From JAGLQA01 sp023135565 (GTDB lineage: Bacteria; Acidobacteriota; Aminicenantia; UBA2199), in the NCBI GenBank assembly GCA_030639305.1, contig DAOWCY010000084.1, forward strand, positions 1 to 27,685: DNA of 27,685 bases, written 5' to 3'. Every line of letters begins with the position of its first letter. Within the stretch, counting starts at the first letter, position 1. The notes under the pieces were generated by a model. That model saw nothing but the letters and a program-made list of their open reading frames with translations, ran no database searches and was not told the DNA's origin. The position numbers and the translations under genes were made by a program. This document shows, in pieces, positions 1-7,502 of this stretch.

Positions 1-9
1 TATCACCAC

Positions 10-220
10 CCCTGCCGCGAAGCGGCTTAACGCCTCCTCGTGCATACGGGGCTGCCTTCGGCGACCCTGCCGGGGGCCAAACTTTTAATTATTTAGAATC
101 AAAAGCGCTCACCCGCTGCCTCTTGCGGCGGAGCCGCTTATCGCCCCCCCGTGCGTACGGGGCTGCCGCGAAGCGGCTAATCGGCTGGGGACGCCGTCCC
201 CCCTCCTCGTGCATACGGGG
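10..220. repeat. Mosaic palindromic repeat block (copy R1)
   Basis: This gene-free stretch is made of short hairpins found again at about 5.87-6.32, 7.50-7.80, 9.34-9.43, 11.75-12.07 and 12.84-12.90 kb. Visible parts are GCCGC-GAA-GCGGC, CCTGCCGGGGGCCAAACTTTT, TCAAAAGCGCTCAC, and the end hairpin CCCCGT/ACGGGG. A GGGGAC-GCC-GTCCCC hairpin sits at 187-201. The block starts directly after the aminotransferase stop codon. No coding potential is seen. It could act as a terminator or be a non-autonomous mobile repeat. Confidence 0.8.
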
Positions 221-1306
221 CTACACCATAAACTTCTTGAGCGTCATGCCCTCGGGACAGGAGACTCTTTCCCGGTAAATATCCCAATAATAGCTCCTGG
301 CATCGCCTAATTTCCTGTATAATTCGTGGTTCTCGTCGGCATTTTGTTCAGCGATGACCTTCCTCTTTTCATCTACCAGCACCACCTTTTGGGCGCGGTT
401 CAATATCCCGGCTGTGCCGATACTGCAAATAGCCACTACCTGGCTGCCCAAAGATAATTCGATCAGTTCACCGTATGAAAGATCACGCTCCACTACGTTG
501 ACGTGCATCTGTTTCAAAATGGTGCAGATACCGCCGATAGTGACCGAAGGTAAAATCAAGTTACTTTCCGGTATCTTGATAACCGTGCCGTCACGCAGGG
601 CAAAAAGACAACAAGAAGAATCCCATTCCGATATTTTCCGGGTTTGGATAGGGTCATAAGGACGGTCGTCGAGAAAAAGAGCCGCTCCGGCCCCGGGATA
701 CAGTTGTTTGGCCGCGTCCACGGCTTTGACACTGACTAAATAATTGATGCCTAATTTTAAACAACCGGTGCCGTTTACTCCTACGGCCCGCACCATATCG
801 GGAATCACCACGCCGGTGAAAGGTTCGCCTAAGTAGCTGTCATACCTACAAACCACCGCCCTGATAGCGGGTTTCTCCGGGAAAGTGACACCGATAGAAC
901 GCGCTTCATCGAAAGTAAAAGGTCGCAAATAACCCTGAGCGCCGCTGTCAGCCATTCTTTCCAGGAAAGATTTCATCGATTCATCTTTTAAATAACCGAG
1001 CAGCACCTCTTCGATTTCGGTCACAGCCGGTACTATTCCCTGCTGTTCGGCGCTGAGGTTGAATGAAATACTGCGTCTAAAACGTTCCAGGTTTTTGTGC
1101 AGGTTCAGGAAAATTGCCTCGACGTTTCCCTGTTTATTTTTTTTACAAAAAAAACGAATTCCTTCAAATGCCAAAAACAACCCGTAATGAATAGAACGGG
1201 ATACGGCATAGACTTTCGCGTCTACGTCCTGTAATTCCACGGATTTGTCTTTTAATTTATAGAGCAATTGTTTGGCAGCCCATTTAGTGCCTTCAAAACC
1301 AGCCAT
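221..1306 (-). CDS. Class IV (branched-chain-type) aminotransferase, divergent
   Basis: This 361-residue protein resembles PLP-dependent fold-type IV aminotransferases of the branched-chain (IlvE/BCAT) group, which move amino groups between branched-chain amino acids and 2-oxoglutarate in the cytoplasm. Family landmarks are seen in order: HYGLFLAFEGIRFF (40-53), YLRPF (126-130), the presumed PLP lysine K184 in GCLKLGINYL, the ISEWDSSCCLF segment with E227 where BCATs carry a conserved Glu, ILPSVT (251-256) and GTAG (297-300). The region around K184 is unusual (GINYL rather than GGNYA) and the C-terminus is divergent, so the substrate is uncertain. The start is supported by an AAGGAGG ribosome-binding site 7 nt upstream. 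It is transcribed alone, and palindromic repeats begin straight after its stop codon. A role supplying a natural-product pathway is possible but unsupported. Confidence 0.85.
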   Translation of the reverse strand: MAGFEGTKWAAKQLLYKLKDKSVELQDVDAKVYAVSRSIHYGLFLAFEGIRFFCKKNKQGNVEAIFLNLHKNLERFRRSISFNLSAEQQGIVPAVTEIEEVLLGYLKDESMKSFLERMADSGAQGYLRPFTFDEARSIGVTFPEKPAIRAVVCRYDSYLGEPFTGVVIPDMVRAVGVNGTGCLKLGINYLVSVKAVDAAKQLYPGAGAALFLDDRPYDPIQTRKISEWDSSCCLFALRDGTVIKIPESNLILPSVTIGGICTILKQMHVNVVERDLSYGELIELSLGSQVVAICSIGTAGILNRAQKVVLVDEKRKVIAEQNADENHELYRKLGDARSYYWDIYRERVSCPEGMTLKKFMV

Positions 1307-1445
1307 AGGTTGTCCTCCTTGTTTGAATTTTTTGCCCGGTTCAACCGGTTAGCATTTCATGAATGTATATTATTTTATAACAAAATTGAAAATTACGCAA
1401 ATCTCATCCTAAAAAAACGTAAAAAAAACGGGACCTTCTTATATG

Positions 1446-3638
1446 CTATAGAACACCGGTACAGATGAAGATAGGTTTCACCGTGACACCGGCTGCATCT
1501 TTGTAGTCCTTTCCATAAGTACGCCGGTTTTCGTCGTCAATGCTCTCTACGAAAATAACCAGGAAGATTTCGGCAAGGCCCAGTTTTTTGCCGTACCCGG
1601 CTGCCTGCTCTAAGTCTGCTTTATAGCCCGCCCGGTCGGTAAAACTTTTTAATTCGAGGCCGTAAACCTTATCTTTGTATTTAATGAACAGGTCGATTTG
1701 CCCATTCCCGGTGGGAAATTCCGGGAGAACATTCCCGCCCTTACTCCTTAAAAACTCTTTTAGATAAGCAAACAGGTTAAAATGATACACTGCTTCATAG
1801 ATTTTAAGGTCGCTACGCCGGGGGGCGTCTTTGAAAAGCCAGGATTTATTTTTTCCCAGGTATGTTTCATAAAGTTTCATCAGTTCCCGGATGTTCATAT
1901 CCCTGGGGGTAATGACATGGTCGATTTTAGCGAAAGGTTCTACCAGGGTGCCCATTTCGTTGAACAGTTCATCGGAAAAATAATTAAACAATCTTTTCTG
2001 CGCAAAAGGACAGGAAAACTTAAGATAATGATGAGTATATTCCACCACCTCCCGGTCCGCTATGCCGTTCATATATAAGGAGTTCATTGCCTTATTGTCG
2101 AAACGGAATTCGATTTTCTCATCCGTTTGGAACATCTTTAGAACCATATTTTTTTCGGGTTCCTGTTTGGCTTTGCTGATGAGGTTCAGGATATTGTTGT
2201 TGGGCAGCGCATAGGTGGCGGCTGCGTATACGATCTCGAAATCTCTTTTAGTAACCGGTTTCGACGCATCCACAGTGTAACCTTCGAAACCTTCACTGAG
2301 CAGTTCCCCGAACCAGCAGGTTAATCCCGGCTGTCCGTTGGTTTCATAAAAAAGTTTCTCGATGACTTCTGCTTCGATCTTGCGCCTGCTATCCTCTTCG
2401 TACCGGCTGAACATCTCTTTCACTTCGTCATAGGTCAGGTTAGGAATATGAACACTGCGCTGCACGTTAAAGGGAGAACCCCTGGTGTTTTCGATACCCA
2501 CCACGCTGCGCACTCCCACCAGGGCCAGGCCGTGAAGCAGGCAGGTTTTTTCCCGGCTCGCCTTATTCTTTTCGTTGGAGCGGCTGATAAACATATCGCG
2601 GAATACAGCGGCAAAATCGTTAATAAATTCCTCTTGTAGGGCGTCGAACTCGTCGATAATTAGGATAACCGGCTCCTGGAAATAGTCTTTCGTAAACAAC
2701 GACGGGATTTGCCTGAACTCTTTAATAGTTGGAAATTTTACCTGGAATACCTCGGACAACTTACCGGTAAATATTTCCAGGATGGTTTTTGTATTTTTTA
2801 CTTTTTTGCCCCGTTCCATGGAGAATATGCCGACGGAATAGGGTGTGGGGTCTTGCTCTATTATCTCTACCAATTCCTGCATTACCCAGGTTTTGCCGGT
2901 TTGCCGGGGCGCCCAGACAGTGATGTAATGGCCGCCTTCACGGCGGGATCCCGTTAAGTTTCGATAGGCGCTGTTAATAAGGTCATCCCTGGGAACATAG
3001 TAGTGCAGCTTCGTGTTGATAGGGCCATAAGAAGAAAAACGTCTCTTTTCAGCACCGGGCAGTAAATCTTTTTTGGAAAGCAGCCGTTTCCACCGCCCAA
3101 ACCCACGCCTCCCCGGGTCTTCGATGCCGTTGAGCAGTTTTGAGATACTGAAAGTCTTTTCCAATTTCCCGGAAAAGTACTCATCCCTGCCTGCTCGTTC
3201 ATAACCGAGCAGTTCGTAATAATCAACGGTTTCCTCGCTGCCGGGCAGGGGAATCAATTCTTTTACTTCCAAATTCTCGAAACTGTCGTGGATGTCCCGG
3301 AAGGTTTTGCGGATAATCGCAAGATAGTCCCGTTTTTGATCGCCATCAACATAGATATATACCTTTTTATCACGCTCATCGACTTTGATTACAGCGCTGG
3401 AAGACAAGCCTTTATCAGCTAATACCACGCTGGTGCGCCTTTGCAATTTTTTGTAGATGTCTTTATCCATCCCGGCTATGAACCGCGGCATCACACTCTT
3501 GGGCAAAAGATCATACTCGAACACAAATTTTAAGGAATTTTCGTGGTCGAACTCGAACGACGGTTCTGCCCCCCCGCTGCCCACAAGCAGAGCTGTTACT
3601 TCATTTAGCGGCTTCGATGTTACATCCGTTGCTGTCAT
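1446..3638 (-). CDS. AAA+ ATPase with N-terminal COR-like domain and C-terminal PD-(D/E)XK nuclease domain
   Basis: The product is 730 residues. Residues about 25-150 have the pattern of the C-terminal COR domain of ROCO proteins (YDLLPKSVMPRFI, RRTSVVLADKG, then a strand-rich part and ELIPLP); this is by eye. The AAA-like NTPase domain follows, with Walker A APRQTGKT (K249) and Walker B ILIIDE (D329, E330). The C-terminus (607-730) matches the PD-(D/E)XK family linked to AAA-like ATPases: E640, D649 in GNGQIDLF, E662 and K664 in LELKSF, and Q678. Such proteins are common and poorly characterised; defence or DNA-processing roles are guesses. There is no clear Shine-Dalgarno, and the ATG lies only a few bases below a promoter-like element, so a leaderless message is likely. 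It is divergent from the cold-shock gene. Confidence 0.85.
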   Translation of the reverse strand: MTATDVTSKPLNEVTALLVGSGGAEPSFEFDHENSLKFVFEYDLLPKSVMPRFIAGMDKDIYKKLQRRTSVVLADKGLSSSAVIKVDERDKKVYIYVDGDQKRDYLAIIRKTFRDIHDSFENLEVKELIPLPGSEETVDYYELLGYERAGRDEYFSGKLEKTFSISKLLNGIEDPGRRGFGRWKRLLSKKDLLPGAEKRRFSSYGPINTKLHYYVPRDDLINSAYRNLTGSRREGGHYITVWAPRQTGKTWVMQELVEIIEQDPTPYSVGIFSMERGKKVKNTKTILEIFTGKLSEVFQVKFPTIKEFRQIPSLFTKDYFQEPVILIIDEFDALQEEFINDFAAVFRDMFISRSNEKNKASREKTCLLHGLALVGVRSVVGIENTRGSPFNVQRSVHIPNLTYDEVKEMFSRYEEDSRRKIEAEVIEKLFYETNGQPGLTCWFGELLSEGFEGYTVDASKPVTKRDFEIVYAAATYALPNNNILNLISKAKQEPEKNMVLKMFQTDEKIEFRFDNKAMNSLYMNGIADREVVEYTHHYLKFSCPFAQKRLFNYFSDELFNEMGTLVEPFAKIDHVITPRDMNIRELMKLYETYLGKNKSWLFKDAPRRSDLKIYEAVYHFNLFAYLKEFLRSKGGNVLPEFPTGNGQIDLFIKYKDKVYGLELKSFTDRAGYKADLEQAAGYGKKLGLAEIFLVIFVESIDDENRRTYGKDYKDAAGVTVKPIFICTGVL

Positions 3639-3641
3639 GCC

Positions 3642-3673
3642 ATTATAGTAAAACGTTTCAAAGTAATTGTCAA
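3642..3673 (-). promoter_or_regulatory. Predicted sigma70 promoter, probably leaderless, for the AAA/nuclease gene
   Basis: On the minus strand TTGACA (3668-3673) is followed after 17 bp by TACTAT (3645-3650); an overlapping perfect TATAAT (3642-3647) lies 20 bp away. The ATG at 3638 is so close that transcription would start at or near the start codon. The absence of a ribosome-binding site fits this. Confidence 0.55.
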
Positions 3674-3752
3674 CTACACAGGAGGGATTTTTGCTTATCC
3701 CACCACCAGGGTTTGCTCTTTTGAATTTTAAATAGCAAAAAAAAAATTTTAT

Positions 3753-3781
3753 TTGACAATTGGTAAAGAATAGGTTATACT
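3753..3781 (+). promoter_or_regulatory. Consensus sigma70 promoter for the cold-shock gene
   Basis: TTGACA at 3753-3758 and TATACT at 3776-3781 are separated by exactly 17 bp in an AT-rich context. The predicted transcript starts near 3788, giving a leader of about 115 nt, as is usual for cold-shock genes whose leaders refold with temperature. An AGGAG site at 3888-3892 precedes the ATG by 9 nt. Confidence 0.75.
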
Positions 3782-3901
3782 ACCGTTTCATTGTAAATAA
3801 GGGCGTGAGAACTTTTTTTTTCAAAAAAAATCGAAACTTTATTGAATAATTTAGGACTTCGGCCTCTATTTGCGGGAAAATTTAAACAGGAGTAAACAAC
3901 T

Positions 3902-4102
3902 ATGTCCAAAGGAAATGTAAAATGGTTCAGTGCCCAAAAAGGATACGGATTCATTGAGATGGAAAATGGCAAAGATATTTTTGTTCATCACAATGAAATT
4001 CGTGGAGATGGCTACAAGTCTTTAGACGAAGGCTCAGCCGTTGAATTCGATATTAAACAGGGCGATAAAGGCGATTATGCCGCTAATGTAACCCGGGTAT
4101 AA
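3902..4102 (+). CDS. csp: Cold-shock-domain protein (Csp family)
   Basis: This 66-residue protein has the full length of a single cold-shock domain, a five-stranded OB fold that binds single-stranded RNA and DNA and melts RNA structure. RNP1 (KGYGFIE, residues 13-19) and RNP2 (DIFVHH, 25-30) are intact, as is the opening GNVKWFS. It is preceded by a consensus promoter, an approximately 115-nt leader and a good AGGAG site 9 nt before ATG. It is monocistronic and stands between two minus-strand genes. Cold induction or general RNA-chaperone use cannot be told apart from sequence. The family assignment is secure; which paralogue it is cannot be said. Confidence 0.97.
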   Translation: MSKGNVKWFSAQKGYGFIEMENGKDIFVHHNEIRGDGYKSLDEGSAVEFDIKQGDKGDYAANVTRV

Positions 4103-4117
4103 TTCCCATCAACAAAT

Positions 4118-4190
4118 AAAGGGATTTGATTTTAATAGTAACTCTTAAATTTTAATAATTTTAGAATAATTGGAAAAATCAAATCCCTTT
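4118..4190 (+). repeat. Perfect 16-bp inverted repeat downstream of csp
   Basis: AAAGGGATTTGATTTT (4118-4133) is exactly complementary to 4175-4190, enclosing an AT-rich 41-nt loop. It lies 15 nt after the csp stop codon. There is no T-run after it, so it is not a typical intrinsic terminator. It could protect the 3' end of the message or be a small mobile remnant. Confidence 0.6.
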
Positions 4191-4260
4191 AATCATCTTA
4201 TACCATAACCCTTCACATTGATAATTTCTCGGCACTCGACTATTTTTTTATATTAACGCA

Positions 4261-4285
4261 CCTCGGGGGTCAGGTCTTGAATTTT
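4261..4285 (+). repeat. GGGGGTCAGGTCTTG dispersed repeat, copy 1
   Basis: The motif CTCGGGGGTCAGGTCTTGAA recurs at 17573-17592 (plus) and 19084-19107 (minus, variant). From general familiarity such motifs often sit near REP-associated tyrosine transposases, but no transposase is present here. Confidence 0.55.
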
Positions 4286-4394
4286 AGGGTTTTCTGCCTC
4301 TAAGAAAACATTCATTTAAAAGGGAAACGGGGAGAGGAACGTTGACGCAGGCTCGATCTTAAGATAATCTTATAATTCTCTTGCCCTCGTGCTT

Positions 4395-4520
4395 TTAATT
4401 GAAGGAGATGCCGAGATTATCGGCGTTAAACATCTCCAATAACTCTAAACCGTCGCTAAATATGATCGCCCCTTTCCCGCCTAATTTACAGAACTCTTCG
4501 AAAATCTGCACGGTGTAAAA
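4395..4520 (-). pseudogene. Possible 3' remnant of an unidentified gene
   Basis: The minus strand reads in one frame from the T-run of the terminator hairpin to a TAA at 4395-4397. It includes TVQIFEEFCKLGGKGAIIF and GLELLEMFNADNLGISFN, which looks like real protein rather than random translation. No start codon with a ribosome-binding site is present, and the upstream part appears replaced by the GGGGACAGG hairpin. The family is not recognised, and a chance open frame of about 40 codons cannot be excluded. Confidence 0.3.
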
Positions 4521-4567
4521 AAAAGGGGACAGGCGAGTAATAAACCTTAAAGCCACTACCTGTCCCC
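4517..4567 (-). terminator. Intrinsic terminator for the RiPP precursor gene
   Basis: On the minus strand GGGGACAGG, a 25-nt loop and CCTGTCCCC are followed immediately by eight T. It starts 23 nt after the precursor stop codon, so the minus-strand cassette most likely ends here. The stem sequence also resembles known dispersed repeats. Confidence 0.75.
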
Positions 4568-4589
4568 AGGGGATATCCCGTGTTTTTAA

Positions 4590-4766
4590 TTAGCCGATGA
4601 TACAGCGGGGTGGTATAGTATTACAACAGGGATTCCCGGTGTCACAACTTACACCCAGTTCGGTTTTGTCACCACCGGCCCGGCTTTCTTTCATCTCCTT
4701 AGAACTTAAATTCGCAACTGTTACTTTGTTTAACTTGAATACTTTTGTGAAGTTTTTTTTCTTCAT
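4590..4766 (-). CDS. GG-leader RiPP precursor peptide (lanthipeptide-like core)
   Basis: This small gene encodes 58 residues. The ATG at 4766 has an AGGAG site 7 nt upstream. The N-terminal 32 residues match the Bacteroidota-type natural-product leader: a KKK start, KLNKVTVANL (11-20), SSKEM (21-25), and a double glycine (31-32) where a C39-type peptidase would cut. The predicted core (33-58) begins DKTELGVSCDTG and ends NPCCNTIPPRCIIG. It has four Cys (41, 47, 48, 55) plus Thr35, Ser40, Thr43 and Thr50, suitable for thioether or disulfide rings. A strong terminator follows. No LanB, LanC or peptidase-transporter gene is in the window; the nearest modification enzyme is the radical SAM protein at 6.3-7.5 kb. 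The leader class is well supported; the final modification is unknown. Confidence 0.82.
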   Translation of the reverse strand: MKKKNFTKVFKLNKVTVANLSSKEMKESRAGGDKTELGVSCDTGNPCCNTIPPRCIIG

Positions 4767-4807
4767 GATTTTTCTCCTTTTTTATTAATACTTCGTAAAA
4801 ATTTGCT

Positions 4808-4849
4808 AAAAAAACAAAGCACGCGGCGCGGACGCCGTCCGCTTTTTTT
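4808..4849 (-). repeat. GCGGAC-hairpin element in the precursor leader region
   Basis: GCGGAC (4828-4833) pairs with GTCCGC (4837-4842) across a 3-nt loop. Read on the minus strand it continues as GCCGCGTGCTTTGTTTTTTT, nearly identical to 15169-15203 upstream of the secreted phosphatase gene. The hairpin plus T-rich tail looks like a terminator or attenuator 40-80 nt before the peptide start codon. Confidence 0.6.
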
Positions 4850-5211
4850 AATAATAGCCTCTAAAACCATATAGAGTATAAGCAAGTTTGATGCCAAAGT
4901 TGTTTCTGCCGCCCAAAAACCTTTATTAACACGGTGTAAGCGGTTTTAGGCTTAGATGCGCCGGGAATCGTTACTGTAACATTTTGTATCACTTCTTGGC
5001 GCCCGGTTGTCGAATTTTTCTCCAAAAAGCTGGTATATCAAACGATTCGAGGCAATTATCGCGACATTCAAAATGTTACACTTTTTTAGCCGGGGTCGCC
5101 CGGATTCCCCTTCAAAAAGACGTAAAGCCTTTTCAGTAAATGATTTCCGCAAGTGTAATGTTTTGTTACACCGGGGAAAACCAGGGGGCCGGGTATTGAA
5201 TTTCAAAATAA
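4850..5211. other. Intergenic stretch without a convincing gene
   Basis: About 360 bases between the DUF2950-like gene and the precursor peptide. It contains several TGTAACA/TGTTACA-like words (about 4975-5000, 5070-5080, 5155-5170), one forming GTTAC-TGTAAC, that might be regulator half-sites. Short open frames on both strands here have no ribosome-binding site or recognisable product. Confidence 0.4.
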
Positions 5212-5850
5212 CTACTCCACCGGGTAATTCACTTTTTTTTGGAAGTCTTTTAATTCTTTTATCGTGGAGATTTTGGTCCAGCCGTTCCTTTCCGGGGCAA
5301 AAGGATATTCCGGCTCGATGTGAAAAGTCGAAGTGGCATAGATAGCCCGGCTTTGGTCTATCACAAAAGTCAATACCCCACTCCTGCCCCGGGTGCCTGG
5401 AATGGCTGCCGCACCCCACTCTCTGCCGTAATCGAAATCCCGCCGAATGCGGTTTTCCAACACCCGTTTGCGCAAATCCATAAAATAATAACCGCCCAGG
5501 GGGTTAGAATTATCCATGGCAAAACCGAGCCGCTTCGGGATTAAACCGACGGCGATAGGTTCCCCCTGCGCCGTTACCGATTTCCACAAATGCACGTAAA
5601 ACATGGCGTAAACCTTGCGCCCGTCCCCGTCCCAATCTTTATCTTTGTATTCTTCCTGGGCGGCGGCAATTCGTTTTAAATAACGAAAAGCTGCGAGCTC
5701 ATTCGCCTGGATGCCGGACCGGGCCAAAGTTTCCTGCTTTGAGTGAAGCCCCGATAACTGCCATATAGCCCAGGCAAAACCGATTGATATAATAATAGTT
5801 AATATTATCGCTATGACGTTGACTTTCTTGTTTTCTAATGCTTCGTTCAT
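5212..5850 (-). CDS. Membrane-anchored DUF2950-like protein
   Basis: The 212-residue product has a single N-terminal membrane helix (about 11-31) and an exported C-terminal part. The body follows the pattern of DUF2950-like secreted proteins: ALAAFRYLKRIAAAQ-type helix (52-65), AQEEYKDKDWDGDGRKVYA (64-82) with an acidic DxDGDG loop that may bind calcium, GGYYFMDL (119-126), and a C-terminal strand region SGVLTFVIDQSRAIYA. The similar AQEEY helix also occurs in pseudopilin-like proteins. Its biochemical role is unknown. An AGGAG site lies 10 nt before the ATG, and a repeat block ends directly upstream of it. It lies between the radical SAM gene and the precursor peptide on the same strand, so co-expression is likely. 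Confidence 0.65.
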   Translation of the reverse strand: MNEALENKKVNVIAIILTIIISIGFAWAIWQLSGLHSKQETLARSGIQANELAAFRYLKRIAAAQEEYKDKDWDGDGRKVYAMFYVHLWKSVTAQGEPIAVGLIPKRLGFAMDNSNPLGGYYFMDLRKRVLENRIRRDFDYGREWGAAAIPGTRGRSGVLTFVIDQSRAIYATSTFHIEPEYPFAPERNGWTKISTIKELKDFQKKVNYPVE

Positions 5851-5870
5851 TTTTTAATTACTCCTATGCC

Positions 5871-6324
5871 TCCGGGGGCCCCACGCGCGTGGGGAGGCGT
5901 TAAGCCGCTTCGCGGCAGGACCCTGCCGGGGGCCAAACTTTTGTAAAAGTTTGATCAAAACTTTTCATGATTTAAAATCAAAAGCGCTCACACGCTGTCT
6001 CTTGCGGCAAAGCCGCTTATCGCCTCCCCGTGCCGCACGGGGTTTAAAATCAAAAAAGCTCTTGCCTCCGGCGGCCCTGCCGGGGGCTAAACTTTTGATA
6101 ATTTAGAATCAAAAGCGCTCACACGCTGTCTCCTGCGGCAAAGCTGCTTATCGCCTCCCCGTGCGCACGGGGTTAAAATCAAAAAAGCTCTTGCCTCCGG
6201 CGGCCCTGCCGGGGGCTAAACTTTTGAAAAAGTTTAATCAAAACTTTTGATAATTTAGAATCAAAAGCACTCACACGCTGTCTCTTGCGACAAAGCCGCT
6301 TATCGCCTCCCCGTGCGCACGGGG
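5871..6324. repeat. Mosaic palindromic repeat block R2 with three ~129-bp tandem units
   Basis: The gap between the radical SAM gene and the DUF2950-like gene is filled by imperfect tandem copies; the word CCTCCGGCGGCCCTGCC recurs at 6065 and 6194, a 129-bp period. Each unit has a GCCGGGGGCTAAACTTTT start, TCAAAAGCGCTCACACGCTG, a GCGGC-AAA-GCCGC hairpin and a terminal palindrome: CCCCACGCGCGTGGGG at 5879, CCCCGTGCCGCACGGGG at 6026, CCCCGTGCGCACGGGG at 6157 and 6309. The last palindrome lies inside the final codons of the radical SAM gene. Confidence 0.9.
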
Positions 6325-7499
6325 TTGTACTCGACTACGAAAGGGCAGTCGGGGTCGGGGGCGTCGAAATTACCGCTCACATACTGCGAAACCCCGTGAC
6401 AACCGCCTTTGCAGATGCGCAGGTATTCACAAGAAAGACAGGGTTCCACGGCCCGCTCCGGCCAACTGCGCAGCGACCGGAAAACACCGCCGGGATCCCC
6501 AAAAGCAGCAGGCAAATCGAATACCGAAATGCCTAAATTCTCTAAAAAAGAACAACCGCTCACGCTGCCGTCACTCCTGGCTCCTAACAATACATTCCCG
6601 GCTTCACAGCCATAAGTAGCCAGTCCTTCGAGCAATTCTACGGGCGGGCGGTGATAACAATACATGGGCACAAAAGAACAATCGATCTTGGCAGTGATTT
6701 TGTATTTCTGCGACCATTTGGCCAGCAGCGGCGTCAACTGTATATTCTGCTCGTAAGTGCTGCGCTCCTGTAAATACAGGCTTTTGCCCCGGCCCGCCGG
6801 TTTCAAACGCAGGAACTCGATTTCGTTGAGCTTCTTTTTTTTCGCATAGCGAAACAATTGCTCGATCCCGGCAAAATTCTTTTTGCCTATTACACAGTTG
6901 ATGCCCGTGGGTACACCGGCGGCAGTCAAATAATCGAAAGCGCGGTCCGCCGCCGGGAACATCTCTTTGCCCCGGTAAGCGGCATAATCGTCGTCGATAC
7001 CGTCTACCGAGATGTTTACCTGGCCGAAAACCGTCATTTGCCGGGCTACCTGCTCCGTGATCTGCGCCCCCGAAACCGTCAAGTTGGGTATCAAACCGGT
7101 CTGCCGGGCATAAGCGGCGATCTCGAAAAGGTCGTCCCGTTCTAAAGCTTCGCCGCCGCCCAAAGCGATATGAAACACCTTCATCCCGGCCAGGACGTCT
7201 AAAGCGGATTTAAAAGCAGCGGTGTCCAATTCCCCCGGGTCCGGGTCGCCGCCGTCCATATAGCAGTGTTCGCAGCGGGTGGAACACCTGTTGGTGACGG
7301 CGAAATGAACTTCCGTAGGAGCCGATAGAATTCCGATAGATTCGTCAGCCGTGTCCCACAGGGGCGAAGATTCCAGGCCCAATTCGCGCATATAGTCGCG
7401 GTCTACGAAAGCCAAAAATGGCGGTTCTTGGCTGGAAATGATGCCGCCGAAGTTCTCATAGCGATATGTTAGTTTGTTTACATCTAATTTTTTTTTCAT
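6300..7499 (-). CDS. Radical SAM/SPASM peptide-maturase-like enzyme
   Basis: The 399-residue protein is a radical SAM enzyme with a C-terminal SPASM domain, the architecture of RiPP maturases and sulfatase/quinohemoprotein maturases. Residues 15-50 (FGGII...FVDRDYM) look like a short N-terminal accessory region. The radical SAM core has C72, C76 and C79 (CSTRCEHC) binding the SAM-reducing 4Fe-4S cluster, then LGGGEA (113-118). The SPASM domain has seven Cys: C298, C316, C354, C357, C363, C367 and C385, enough for two auxiliary clusters. The ATG at 7499 was chosen because upstream codons translate a dispersed repeat; no good ribosome-binding site remains. The last eight codons are repeat sequence. 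Neighbours are thioredoxin/CcdA proteins, two GYNPNSSS small proteins and a RiPP precursor; which peptide is its substrate is inference. Confidence 0.92.
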   Translation of the reverse strand: MKKKLDVNKLTYRYENFGGIISSQEPPFLAFVDRDYMRELGLESSPLWDTADESIGILSAPTEVHFAVTNRCSTRCEHCYMDGGDPDPGELDTAAFKSALDVLAGMKVFHIALGGGEALERDDLFEIAAYARQTGLIPNLTVSGAQITEQVARQMTVFGQVNISVDGIDDDYAAYRGKEMFPAADRAFDYLTAAGVPTGINCVIGKKNFAGIEQLFRYAKKKKLNEIEFLRLKPAGRGKSLYLQERSTYEQNIQLTPLLAKWSQKYKITAKIDCSFVPMYCYHRPPVELLEGLATYGCEAGNVLLGARSDGSVSGCSFLENLGISVFDLPAAFGDPGGVFRSLRSWPERAVEPCLSCEYLRICKGGCHGVSQYVSGNFDAPDPDCPFVVEYNPVRTGRR

Positions 7500-7502
7500 T
7501 AT

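Noticed and set aside
4118..4190. Intrinsic terminator of csp
   Set aside because: The 16-bp stem is perfect, but the loop is 41 nt and no T-run follows on either side, so I list it only as an inverted repeat.
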